Positions 47,045 through 56,852 of a stretch of 64,000 bases of DNA are shown here, in pieces. Position numbers and translations under genes: made by a program. Each line of letters begins with the position of its first letter. Position 1 is the first letter of the stretch. The notes below the pieces were generated by a model that was not told where the DNA came from, did no database searches, and was given only the letters and a program-made list of their open reading frames with translations. The stretch comes from Lepus europaeus. Lineage: Eukaryota > Chordata > Mammalia > Lagomorpha > Leporidae. The DNA lies in the NCBI RefSeq assembly GCF_033115175.1, contig NC_084836.1, forward strand, positions 69,859,297 through 69,923,296, given 5' to 3'.

Positions 47045-47355
47045 GGGGCCAGCATTGCAGTGTAAAACCACTGCCTGTAACACCGGCATCCCATATGGGC
47101 ACTGGTTCATATCCCAGCTGCTCCACTTCTGATCCAGCTCCCTGCCAATGGCCTGGGATAGTAGCAGAATATGGCCTAAGTGTTTGGACCCCTAACACTC
47201 ACATGGAAAACCAGGATGATGCTCCTGGCTCTTGACTTCAGCCTGCCCCAGCCCTGGATGTTGCCATCACCTGGGGAGCAAACCAGCAGATGGAAGGTAT
47301 CTCTTTATCTCTTCTGTAACTCTTTCAAGTAAATAAATATTTTCTAAAAAAGTAA
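47045..47355 (+). mobile_element. C-SINE
   Basis: Starts ggggccagcattgcagtg. Confidence 0.85.
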
Positions 47356-47569
47356 GTGATAGAGAATAAAATAAAACTGTAACAAAAGAAAATAAAGAAT
47401 ATGAGACTACAAAAATAAAACTCATGGAAAGTACATGTATATCCATGAACACAAAGAGGAAAATAAAGTACTTTATACTTCTGACATTAGTAATCCACTT
47501 AAAAATAATGCTCAGTGGCATAATTTTGGAAAACAGCTCTTACTGAAGACTATAAAATGGTACAACTCA

Positions 47570-47880
47570 GGGCCAGTGCTGTGGCTCAGCAGGTTAAGCC
47601 ACCAGCATCCTATATGGGCGCCAGTTCATGTGCCAGCTCCACTTCTGATCCATCTCCCTGCTAATGTGCCTGGGAAAGCAGTGGAAAATAGCCCAAGTGC
47701 TTGGCCCCTGCCACTCATGTGGGAGACTCAGAGGAAGTTCCTGGCTCCTGACTCAGGCTGGCCTAGCCCTAGCTGTTTTAGACATTTGAGGAGTGAGCCA
47801 GCAGATGGAAGATCTCTCTATCTCTGCCTCTCCCTCTCTCTCTCTATAACTCTGCCTTTCAAATAAATAAATTTTTAAAA
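47570..47880 (+). mobile_element. C-SINE
   Basis: Starts gggccagtgctgtggctcag and ends ttcaaataaataaattttt. Confidence 0.9.
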
Positions 47881-48327
47881 GCTAAAATTCATATTTCCAC
47901 ATATTAGCATTTACTTATAAGAAAAGAAATGATAATAACCTGAAGTCAAACAGATAAGGAACAAAGGAAATTATGACACTAGGCAAAGTATTTGTATTAC
48001 ACAGACATATAAAATTATAAAGATATTGCATGACATTTTATAAACTCTGAGTACATACTAACATATCACAAAGACAACACTGCTTTTTAATAAACTATGA
48101 CACATCAAGTATTGTAAGATTTGAAGTTTCAGAGTACTTGAAATATACAAAAATGTGCCTGTTAGGATAGAATAAATATGGGAAACTATCAAAATTGAAA
48201 AGTGTCAATATTTACTCAAACTTACATAAATGTTGACCATCTTCTTTGATCATCATTCTATCTTGCATACAAACCTTTCTTCTGGAATCATTTTCCTTCT
48301 AACCCAAGAAGAATATTCAGACTTTAA
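47881..48327. other. Unassigned AT-rich sequence
   Basis: Nothing recognised. Confidence 0.35.
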
Positions 48328-48803
48328 AATATTTATTTACTTATTTATCTTTAGTTGCAAGGCAGAAAGACACAGAAAGAAACATAAATTGCCCATCCTC
48401 TGTATCATTCCCTAAATGCCCACCCAAGCTGGGGCTGAGGAACTAAGAGCTAGGGGTTCATTCTGGGTCTTCCACACGGTGGTAGGGATCCAATTACTTG
48501 AGCCATCATCTGCTCCTCCCAGTTTGTGCATTAGCAGGGAGCTGGAGAGATACAGAGCTCCCCTGTACTGGTTAACTCTTCAAGTGACCACCGTGTCCAG
48601 GACTGGGCCAGGTGAAAGCCAGGAACCAAGAATCAATCCAGAGCTCCCATGCAGTGGCAGGGACTCAATTACTGGAGCCATTATCAGTGCCTCCCTGGGG
48701 TCTGCATTAGCAGAATGTGGAGTCAGAAGTAGAGCCAGATGTCAAACCTAAGAGCTCTGATATGGGACACAGCATCGTTACTACTAGAATAGTTGCTCAC
48801 CCC
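48328..48803 (-). mobile_element. Two fused C-SINE pieces, old
   Basis: The body motif (loss of the tail, then a second actggttaactcttcaag start) occurs twice in tandem with a junction near 48555. Confidence 0.65.
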
Positions 48804-48837
48804 TAAAATGTATTTCAGCTAGTGTTTCAGATTTCTT

Positions 48838-49280
48838 AGCCCATTTTATGTTGCTATGACAAAATAACTAGGCTGAGTAACTTAAGGAATTTACCTGGCT
48901 CATGGTTCTTGTTTCTGGAGAGTCCAGACAGCACAGGGCTATAGTCTGATAACGGCCCTTCTGGCCATGCCACAGGATGGCACATACCAGGAGAGGAAAG
49001 AGCTGCATACAGAGGGGCCAACCGGGTGAAGTCATGGTGCTTAATAGCAACTTGCTCTGACGAAAACTCATCCAGTCACAGGAGACTTGACACACACCTG
49101 CATGGCAGCACTTGACACACACCAGCACGGCAGCACTAATCCACTCACAAGGATGGAGGCCCCCAAGACCTAATTATCTTCCACATCCCCACCCCAGAAT
49201 CTTAAAAAGATTCCAGTACCTCAATGCTGCCACAACAGGATCTAAGGCTTCCGGAACATTAGGAACAAATCATATCAAAA
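48838..49280 (-). repeat. Old MaLR-like LTR (antisense)
   Basis: Phrases such as tgttgctatgacaaaataac, ggctgagtaactt and ggctcatggttctt resemble antisense mammalian MaLR LTRs. Internal tandem acttgacacacacc repeat at about 49086-49130. Confidence 0.4.
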
Positions 49281-49343
49281 TCACAGTGCCAAGTTTTTAA
49301 TTTAAAATATTTCTAGAAAAAAAGGTACCAACATACTATCCTT

Positions 49344-49659
49344 TTTAAAAGATTTATTTATTTATTTATTTATTTATTTGGTGTGTAGAGACAGAGAGAT
49401 CAATCTTCAACCTACTGGCTCACTCCCCAAATGGCTGTAATGGCCAGAGTTGGACCAGGCTAACACCAGGAGCCAGGAACTTCATTCAAGTCTCCCATAG
49501 GCGCAGGGATCCAAGTACCTGAGCCATATTCTGGGGCCATCAAGGTGCATCAGCGAGGCTCTGGATCAGAAGCAGAGCTAGGACACAAACCAGCACTTGG
49601 ATATGGGATGCCAGCATTGGAGATGGCAGCTAGGCTAGCTGCACCACAACACCAGCTCC
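49344..49659 (-). mobile_element. C-SINE
   Basis: Long (TTTA)n tail at left; head ends acaccagctccc. Confidence 0.85.
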
Positions 49660-49795
49660 CAATATTTTGTTTTAATAAAGCAAAAGAGTAATTCCAAAAA
49701 TTTATAAGCAATTAAAGTATAACATAAAAATATAGCTTTATTCTGCCATCCAATAATATGTAATCATCCACAATTTCCTCAACATAATGCCTACT

Positions 49796-49905
49796 GGGAC
49801 CAGCATTGTGGTGCCATGGGTTAAGCTGCCAGGAGTTAAGCCACCAATTGTGATGCTGGAATACCATATTGGAACACCAGTTAGAGTCTGCAAAGCCTCC
49901 TCATG
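49796..49905 (+). mobile_element. C-SINE head fragment
   Basis: Only the tRNA-derived head remains. Confidence 0.65.
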
Positions 49906-50159
49906 GGTGTTCTGCCACTAATCCAAATGAAATAGAATAAAAGGAAAATTAATTTTTAAAATTACACTTACAATTTTTTGTTCCATGATCCAAATTCCCT
50001 ACTCAGCAATAACATAGTATCATTTATTCTCCCTATACCAGTCTCACTTTTATATCCTAGTTTATATACTAATCCTTGAAATAATATCTTGAAATTTTAC
50101 AACTGATTTTTTCCCATTCTGTTATTTTTTAATCTAGTGAAACTGAAGTTTTAAAAATT
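49906..50159. other. Unassigned
   Basis: AT-rich, nothing recognised. Confidence 0.3.
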
Positions 50160-50952
50160 TTTATTAGTATAAAGAGAACAGATTTCTTGGATTACAGAGG
50201 TACAGTTCCAAGAAGACAATCTCACTTCCCTTACTCCCCTGTTCCATCCACCCAACCCCCTCCCTCACTCCTCTCTCTTCATCAGTTTTTGCAAAGACAT
50301 GTTTTCAATCCACTCTATATTCACGGGCTTAATTCAACACTAATCATAATATTCAACAAGTAAAAAGTAGGAAGACCACAGTTCCACAATATAAACTAGG
50401 GCTAAGAATGACAATCATATCCTAAAATGTCTATTTAATTTCTTTATCTTTTTTGTATTCTGTGTTAACTATCACATATCAAATAAAACATATGACATTT
50501 GTTTTTTTGAGAATGACTTATTTCACTAAGATTAGGTTTCAAGTTGCATCCATTTTATTGCAAAAGACAAGATTTCATCCTTTTTATTGCTTAGTAGTAT
50601 TCCATAGTGTATATATACCATAATTTCTTTGTCTAGTCATCATTTGATGGACATCTGGGTTGATTCCATATGTTAGCTATTGTGAATTGAACTGCTATAA
50701 ATATGGGAGTACAAATAACACTTTCATATTCTGATTTCGTTTTGTTTGGGTAAATTCCCAAGAGTGGGATCTATTTTCAGATTTCTGATGAATCTCCATA
50801 CTTTCTTTAACAATGGTTGTTCTAGTTTGCATTCCCACCAACAGTGGATTAGAGTACCTTTTCTCCTACATCCTCACCAGCATTTGTTGTTTGCTGATTT
50901 CTGTATGAAATCCATTCTACCTGGAGTGAGGTGAAACCACATTGTGGTTTTG
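50160..50952 (-). mobile_element. LINE-1 3' part (antisense), left of an insertion
   Basis: L1 3'UTR and ORF2 end in reverse (ttgcattcccaccaacagtg; agtgtatatataccataatt). Continues at 51881. Confidence 0.85.
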
Positions 50953-51869
50953 TTTTTTTTTTTTTTCATTTTCATATATTTAGACAAGGTCATAAAAGAC
51001 AGAGTGAGGATAGTAACCAATGATCCTAAGAGTGGCCTTAACCAGGTCTGAACAATTATACAGCATTAAGTGGGGAAGAGGACCATCAGTACACACAGGT
51101 TGGGAGTAGAGCCATTGGTGGTAGAGTAGAGGTTATGATTACAAAGGAATGAGGCCCAAGTGCACTAGACAGGGCCTAGAACAAAGGACAGAGTCATTAT
51201 TAGAGGAGCTAAGAAAGGTGCTGTCTAAGCTACAATTAAGTTTTCTGATTGAGAGGCAAATAGAACCTGACAGAAGGGGCTTGATAATAATCTGGTGGGC
51301 TTTAGGCCTTGTAAATTCAGAGGCCCAGACCTATCTATCTCTTCACATGGGGTATATCCTAAGGGAGGTGTGAACCTCCTAGGGGAAGGCACTCTGTTGA
51401 CTTTCATTACTTGGCTGGCCTGGGAGGAGAGCTGGCCAGGTAAAGGCAGGGGGCATCTCTAACAAGAAATTTACAGTTCTGCCTGCAATGTTGCTGACCC
51501 TACTTGACCATCCCCTCAGCTGCAGTGGTCACTTTGGAAGTTGGGCTGAGTGAAGGGCTTTTCAGCTTAGAGCCAATAAGATCTGTGGCTCTGACCTGGG
51601 CATCCTTCGACTCCAGGGCAGGTCCATTTCCAGTGATCCAACTCTTGGCAGAGCTGCCAGGGCTCTTCCCAAGCTGACTTCTGCTGAAGCCCAGGCTTAC
51701 CACATTGAAAGCCACTGCAGTGGACTGGCCTGTTGGGTCTCCTTGAGGGCAGATCACTGTACAGATCAGCCTTAATAGGCCTGCCACCCATTGCTTCTGA
51801 TGCCTAGCTTTCTTTTCCTCCTGGTTTGTGTTAAAGCAGACCAGAGGATGCAAGTCAAGGGAGTGCCCG
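50953..51869 (-). mobile_element. Unclassified 917-bp retroposon inside L1
   Basis: Bounded by a perfect 11-bp duplication ttgtggttttg (50942-50952 and 51870-51880), with a T-run at the left edge, that is, an A-tail on the minus strand. So it is an RNA copied in by the L1 machinery. It is not C-SINE or L1. The minus strand has a 117-codon open frame (51500-51853; ends TSKVTTAAEGMVK) that I do not recognise. No canonical AATAAA precedes the tail. It could be a spliced non-coding RNA, a retroposed ERV transcript or an unnamed repeat family. Confidence 0.7.
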
Positions 51870-51880
51870 TTGTGGTTTTG

Positions 51881-53285
51881 ATTTGCATTTCCCTGACAGC
51901 TAGTGATCCTGAGTATTTTTTCATGTATCTGTTGGCCACTTAAATTTCCTCTTTGGGAAAATACCTGTCCAAGTCATTTACCCATTTTTTAATTGGGTTG
52001 TTTGTTTTGTTGTTGTTGAGTTTCTCGAGCTCTTTATAGATTATGGATATTAGCCTCGTATCAGTTGCATAGTTTGCAAATATTTTCTCCTACTCTGTTA
52101 GTTGCCTCTTCACTTTGCTGAGTGTTTCTTTTGCAGTGAAGAAGCTTCTCACCTTGATGTAATCCCATTTACCAATTTTGGTTTTGATTGCCTGTGCTTC
52201 TGGGATCTTGTCCAAGGACTGTTTTCCTATGGCAATGTCTTACAGGGTTTCTCCAACCTCCTCTAATAATTTGATAGTATCGGGTTGTAGATTTAGTTTT
52301 TTGATCCACTTTAAGGAGATTTTTCAGTAAGACATAATGTAGGGGTCTTACTTCATATTTCTGCATGTGGAAATCCAGTTTTCCCAGCATCATTTGTTGA
52401 AGAGACTGTCCTTGTTCCAGGGATTGATTTTATCTCCTTTGTCAAAGTAGGTTGTAGATGGATGGATTGACTTCTGGAGTTTCTATTCTGTTCTACTTGT
52501 CTACTCATGTTTTTTTTTCTTTCTTTCTTTCTTTCTTTTTTTTTTTTGGCCAATACCAGGCTGTGTTGATTACAACTTCCCTGTAGTATATCTTGAAATC
52601 TGGACTTGTGATGCCTCCAGCTTTGTTTCTGTTGGATAAGATTGCTTTAGCTATTCAGGGTCTCCTCTGTTGCCATATGAATTTCAGCATCTTTTTTCTA
52701 GAGTTGAGAAGAATATCCTTGGTATTTTGATTTGGATCACATTGAATCTATACATTGCTTTCAGTTGTATGGACATTTAGATGATATTGGTTCTTCCAAT
52801 CCATGAACATGGAAGACTTTTTTATTTTTTGTGTCTTCTTTCTTTAATGTTTTGTAATTTTCATCATAGAGATCTTTGACTAATGGCTCTCACTAAACTT
52901 CCAGGACTATATTGAATAGTAATCATGAGAGTGGGCATTCTTGTCTGGTTCTAGATCTTAGTGGGAATTCTTCCAACTTTTCCCCATTCAGTAAGATGCT
53001 GGCTATGGGTTTGTTAAATTGCCTTGATTGTGTTGAGGAATGTTCCTACCAAATGCTGAACCATCCCTGCATGTCAGGGATAAATCCCACTTGGTTCCAG
53101 TGAATGATCATTCTGATGTATTGTTGGATTTAATTGGCTAGAATTTTGCTGAGGATTTTTGCATCCATGTCATCAGGGAAATTGGTCTACAGATCCTTTT
53201 CTCTGTTGTTTTGTTTTCTGCTTTAGGAATTAACGTTATGCTGGATTCATAAAGGAATTTGGGAGGTTATATTATTTTCTGTATT
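51881..53285 (-). mobile_element. LINE-1 ORF2 (antisense), right of the insertion
   Basis: Direct continuation of 50160-50952 (tttgatttgcatttccctga, gtctgttggccacttaaatt) into ORF2, with stops. (TTTC)n at about 52517-52538. Confidence 0.85.
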
Positions 53286-53596
53286 TTTTAAAGATTTGTT
53301 CACTTATTTGAGAGTCAAAGCCACAGAAAGAGGAGAGATCTTCCATCCACCAGTTCATTCTTCAAATGACTACAAGTGTTGGGGCTGTATAGGGCTAAAG
53401 TCAAGAGCCAGCTACTTCTCAGGTCTTCCATATGGGTGGCAAGGGCCCAGCTCCTTGGGCCATCTTCCACTGCTTTCCCAGGTGCATTAGCAAGGAACTA
53501 GATCAGAAGTGGAGCAACCAGGACTTGATCTGGTGTTCATATGGATGCCAGCATTGCAGATGGCAGCTTAACCCTTTTTTTCATAAGGTTTGCCCC
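53286..53596 (-). mobile_element. C-SINE inside L1
   Basis: ttttctgtattttt duplicated at about 53273 and 53598. Confidence 0.9.
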
Positions 53597-53763
53597 TATT
53601 TTCTGTATTTTTTACATTAAAAAAAAAGAACCACTCATTAAAAAAAAAAAAAAAACCACCCTGTACTTTAACTGCTCCAGGTCTCCTAAATCCTTTCATG
53701 ACCTCCAGAATTACAGAAGCTTCTCAAATAACTCCTTGTTTCTCTTAGAAAGCAACCAGCTCT

Positions 53764-54062
53764 GGGGGATCTGTGTTGTGGCACAACAGGTTAAGCCATC
53801 ACTTGTGATGCAGGCGTCCCCTATTGGAGCACTAGTTTGAGTTCCAGTTGTTTGATCTCTGACCCAGTTTTCTGCTAATGTGCCTGGGAAAGCACCGGAA
53901 GATGTTTTCAGGTATCTGGGTCTGTGCCATCCATGTGGGAGACATGGATGGAGTTCTGGGTTCCTTGCTTTGGCCCAGGGGCTCTTGCAGCCATATGGGG
54001 AATGAACTAGCAGAAAGAAGACCTTTCTCTGTATTTTCCTCTCTGTTGCCCTGCCTTTCAAA
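53764..54062 (+). mobile_element. C-SINE, old
   Basis: Sense copy starting gggggatctgtgttgtgg. Confidence 0.8.
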
Positions 54063-54337
54063 AAAATTTAAAAAATATTTTTTAAAAAGGCATCAATCTA
54101 TGGAACTTCAAAGCTGTCTTAAGTCAAGATTGTCAACAAAACAAGTTGGGTCTGAAGGACCCTTATGGGGGAGAGGGACAAGAAACTAGGCCTGGGCAGA
54201 TATCAGGGGCTTCTTAAGAGGTTAGATGTTCCCCAGAGTCCAGCGGGCAGGACGTTCTCTGGGAAGGAAAAGTCAATCCCCTTCAGAGAACCTCTAGGCA
54301 TGCCCAGAGCAGAGCTGCCACTCCCCTTCAGAGACTT

Positions 54338-54512
54338 CCCTCAGCACGTTCCCTCAGCACTCTCCCTCAGCACGTTCCCTCAGCACTCTCCCTCAGCACT
54401 CTCCCTCAGCACTCTCCCCAGCACGTTCCCTCAGCACGTTCCCTCAGCACTCTCCCCAGCACGTTCCCTCAGCACTCTCCCTCAGCACGTTCCCTCAGCA
54501 CTCTCCCTCAGC
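54338..54512 (+). repeat. Tandem array in U3 of the 5' LTR
   Basis: 14 imperfect units ending CAGCACG or CAGCACTC. The 3' LTR has 9. Resembles enhancer repeats of gammaretroviral LTRs in position, not in sequence. Confidence 0.9.
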
Positions 54513-54589
54513 ATTCTCCGGTATGCTAATTGTCCCTCTGAACTGACCAATCCTACGCATGCGCATTAGGAATATGCTAATTCGTTGCC

Positions 54590-54596
54590 TATATAA
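54590..54596 (+). promoter_or_regulatory. LTR TATA box
   Basis: TATATAA about 70 bases before the polyadenylation signal, consistent with a short R region; identical in the 3' LTR (61008-61014). Confidence 0.75.
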
Positions 54597-54762
54597 CCTG
54601 TGTGAAACTGCCGCTCAGGGCTCCTCACTGCCTGAGGTGGGGGCCCGTTTGCGCAAACGTTCAATAAAACCTCGTGCTTTTTGCATCAACTGGTCTGGAG
54701 TCTGGATCTTTGGGCGTCCTCCCAAGCAAGTGGGCATCTCTGCAACTGAGAGGTCCAACATT

Positions 54763-54781
54763 TGGTGGCCCGTACGGGGAT
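54763..54781 (+). promoter_or_regulatory. Primer-binding site, tRNA-Ile type
   Basis: tggtggcccgtacggggat begins two bases after the LTR. Its reverse complement equals the 3' end of tRNA-Ile (AAT) including CCA (from memory), with no mismatch over 18 bases. Typical gammaretroviruses use tRNA-Pro. Confidence 0.85.
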
Positions 54782-55118
54782 TTTAGGTCGCCCTCAGACC
54801 CATTCCCTGAGGACCAGTTGGAGGTACGATTAAGTGTTTTCTGTTTGTTGTTCTTCGTCTTGAGTGTTCTGACTGGCCAGTACCTGACTCTGTGAGACCA
54901 GTGGGGGAGGCAGGCGTGCCCAGCAACCCCTGGTCCGTTCCCCGGAGGACGCTCCGGTTTGTGAGACCAGAAGGGGAAACCCTCGGTCCATTCCCCCGGA
55001 AGACGCTCCCGGGGTGGTCTGGAGGTGGGTCGGAGACCAAGTCTCCCTCCTTCCCGGGGAGGGCTGGTCAGGCAGTCGCTCCCAAAAATAGCGCAATAGC
55101 GTTCGATTTGTCCTAGCC
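54782..55118 (+). other. Proviral leader, probable packaging region
   Basis: Untranslated leader with an imperfect direct repeat of about 65 bp (around 54893-54957 and 54961-55018: tgagaccag...ttccccggaggacgctcc). Position suggests RNA dimerisation and packaging elements (inference). Confidence 0.5.
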
Positions 55119-56852
55119 ATGTGGTTTGTCTTGCTTACTGTATGTGTCTGTGCATTGGCTGTTCTTTTTGTTTGGGCTGAAATCCTTGCACCCATGGGTC
55201 AACAAATAACCACCCCTTTAAGTCTCACTCTAGATCACTGGAAGGACGTTCGAGAACGCGCGCGCCACCTCTCAGTGGAGGTTAAAAGGAAACAATGGGC
55301 AAAATTCTGTTCCTCAGAGTGGCCGGCCTTCGAGGTCGGCTGGCCAAGGAACGGCACTTTTAACCTCGATATTATTTTACAGATTAAGGCGCGAGTCTTT
55401 CAGCCAGGATCCAATGGACACCCTGATCAGGTGCCCTACATTACCACGTGGGAGGATCTTTCACGTAACCCCCCTCCCTGGATAAAACCCTTCTCCTTCC
55501 CGACGGAGCCCATACGGACCCCGTTACCCCTTCCTCGGCCATCCCCAACTCCTTTAATACCTTCCTCCCCGATACCCCCTCCTCCTATCCCGGTTGTGCC
55601 AACCTCCTCCCTATACCCTCTGAAGGAGATTCGAGATCCAAAACCTGACAAGCCACCGGTTCTTCCGGCTGATCAGGACTTTCTGCTCTTTGACTCTCCC
55701 CCACCCTATCTTCCCGGCCAGCCTGCTCCCCTGCAGGAACCCCCACAACAACCAGAGCGGGATGTGCAACCTTCTGCACCATCCCCTGATTCCACGAGGG
55801 CAGGGCAAGAAGTCTCAGTGCCTTCCCCGCCCTCCAGCCGCCTGCGCCTCCGTCGGGGGCAGGCAGGGGGCTCGGGAAGCGTCTGGACTTCGCAGGCCTT
55901 TCCTCTTCGCTCGGTGGCTGGCCAGATGCAGTACTGGCCATTTTCTGCTTCCGATCTTTACAATTGGAAAACCCATAACCCCTCTTTCTCTCAGGACCCC
56001 CAGGCTCTGACTGGGCTGATCGAGTCAATTTTATTGACTCATCAGCCCACCTGGGATGATTGTCAGCAGCTTCTGCAGACCCTCCTCACTACTGAGGAAA
56101 AGCAGCGTGTCTACCTTGAGGCACGGAAAAACGTCCCTGGAGCAGATGGCCGACCGACCCTACTGCCAAACGAAATCGAGGAGGCGTTTCCCTTAACCCA
56201 TCCTGATTGGGACTACACCACCGTTGCTGGTAGGGAGCGACTTCGTCTTTACCGCCAGATTCTCCTTGCGGGTCTCAGAGGGGCTGGAAAGCGCCCCACC
56301 AATTTGGCCAAGGTACGTGCAGTAGTACAGGGGGCTGAGGAAACGCCGGCAGGCTTCCTAGAAAGATTAATGGAAGCCTACCGTATGTACACCCCGTTTG
56401 ACCCCCTGGCAGAGGACCGGCAGGGAGATGTAATCATGTCCTTTATAGGACAGTCAGCGCCGGACATCCGCAATAAATTGCAGCGGCTAGAGGGGCTTCA
56501 GGGGTATACTATACAAGATTTAATGAAGGAGGCAGAAAAGATTTACAACAAAAGGGAGACCCGAGAGGAGAAGGAGGAAAGGATCCGCAAGGAGCAGGAG
56601 GAAAGGGAAGACAAAAGAGACAAAAGACGTAATCGAGAGCTTAGTAGAATTTTGGCCACCGTAGTGCAGGATACAGAAAGGAGTAGACCAGGACAGAATA
56701 GGGACTTGGGAGACAAACGAAAGCCTCGGGTGGAAAGAGATCAATGTGCCTATTGTAAAGAAAGAGGACACTGGGTCAAAGACTGCCCGAAGAAAACACA
56801 GGGACCAAAGAAGAGACCAGTTCCAATCCTGTCCCTGGAAGAAGACGACTAG
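55119..56852 (+). CDS. gag: gag polyprotein, intact, with possible N-terminal hydrophobic extension
   Basis: Open from 55119. The canonical start is the ATG at 55194 (MGQQITTPL; Gly2 for myristoylation). An upstream in-frame ATG at 55119 adds 25 residues that are almost entirely hydrophobic, reminiscent of the alternative glyco-Gag leader of murine gammaretroviruses. Matrix comes first, then a proline-rich p12-like region with a PPPY late motif (about residue 200 of the long form) and PSAP further on. Capsid contains the major homology region ([17 protein letters not shown]). A charged coil follows, then one CCHC knuckle ([14 protein letters not shown]). The frame ends with UAG at 56850-56852 and pol follows in the same frame, as in gammaretroviral readthrough. 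577 codons with the extension, 552 without. Confidence 0.95.
   Translation: MWFVLLTVCVCALAVLFVWAEILAPMGQQITTPLSLTLDHWKDVRERARHLSVEVKRKQWAKFCSSEWPAFEVGWPRNGTFNLDIILQIKARVFQPGSNGHPDQVPYITTWEDLSRNPPPWIKPFSFPTEPIRTPLPLPRPSPTPLIPSSPIPPPPIPVVPTSSLYPLKEIRDPKPDKPPVLPADQDFLLFDSPPPYLPGQPAPLQEPPQQPERDVQPSAPSPDSTRAGQEVSVPSPPSSRLRLRRGQAGGSGSVWTSQAFPLRSVAGQMQYWPFSASDLYNWKTHNPSFSQDPQALTGLIESILLTHQPTWDDCQQLLQTLLTTEEKQRVYLEARKNVPGADGRPTLLPNEIEEAFPLTHPDWDYTTVAGRERLRLYRQILLAGLRGAGKRPTNLAKVRAVVQGAEETPAGFLERLMEAYRMYTPFDPLAEDRQGDVIMSFIGQSAPDIRNKLQRLEGLQGYTIQDLMKEAEKIYNKRETREEKEERIRKEQEEREDKRDKRRNRELSRILATVVQDTERSRPGQNRDLGDKRKPRVERDQCAYCKERGHWVKDCPKKTQGPKKRPVPILSLEEDD

Larger units (their letters stand above)
54153..54760 (+). 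repeat. 5' LTR
   Basis: 608 bp, TG...CA ends. U3 holds a tandem array (54338-54512, 14 units of 11-14 bp), CCAAT (54547-54551), an NRF1-like acgcatgcgcat, two ATGCTAAT octamer-like sites and TATATAA (54590-54596). AATAAA (54663-54668) marks R/U5. Confidence 0.95.

Noticed and set aside
54338-54512. CRISPR-like or satellite array
   Set aside because: Units of 11-14 bp without spacers inside a retroviral U3; a mammalian genome has no CRISPR arrays.
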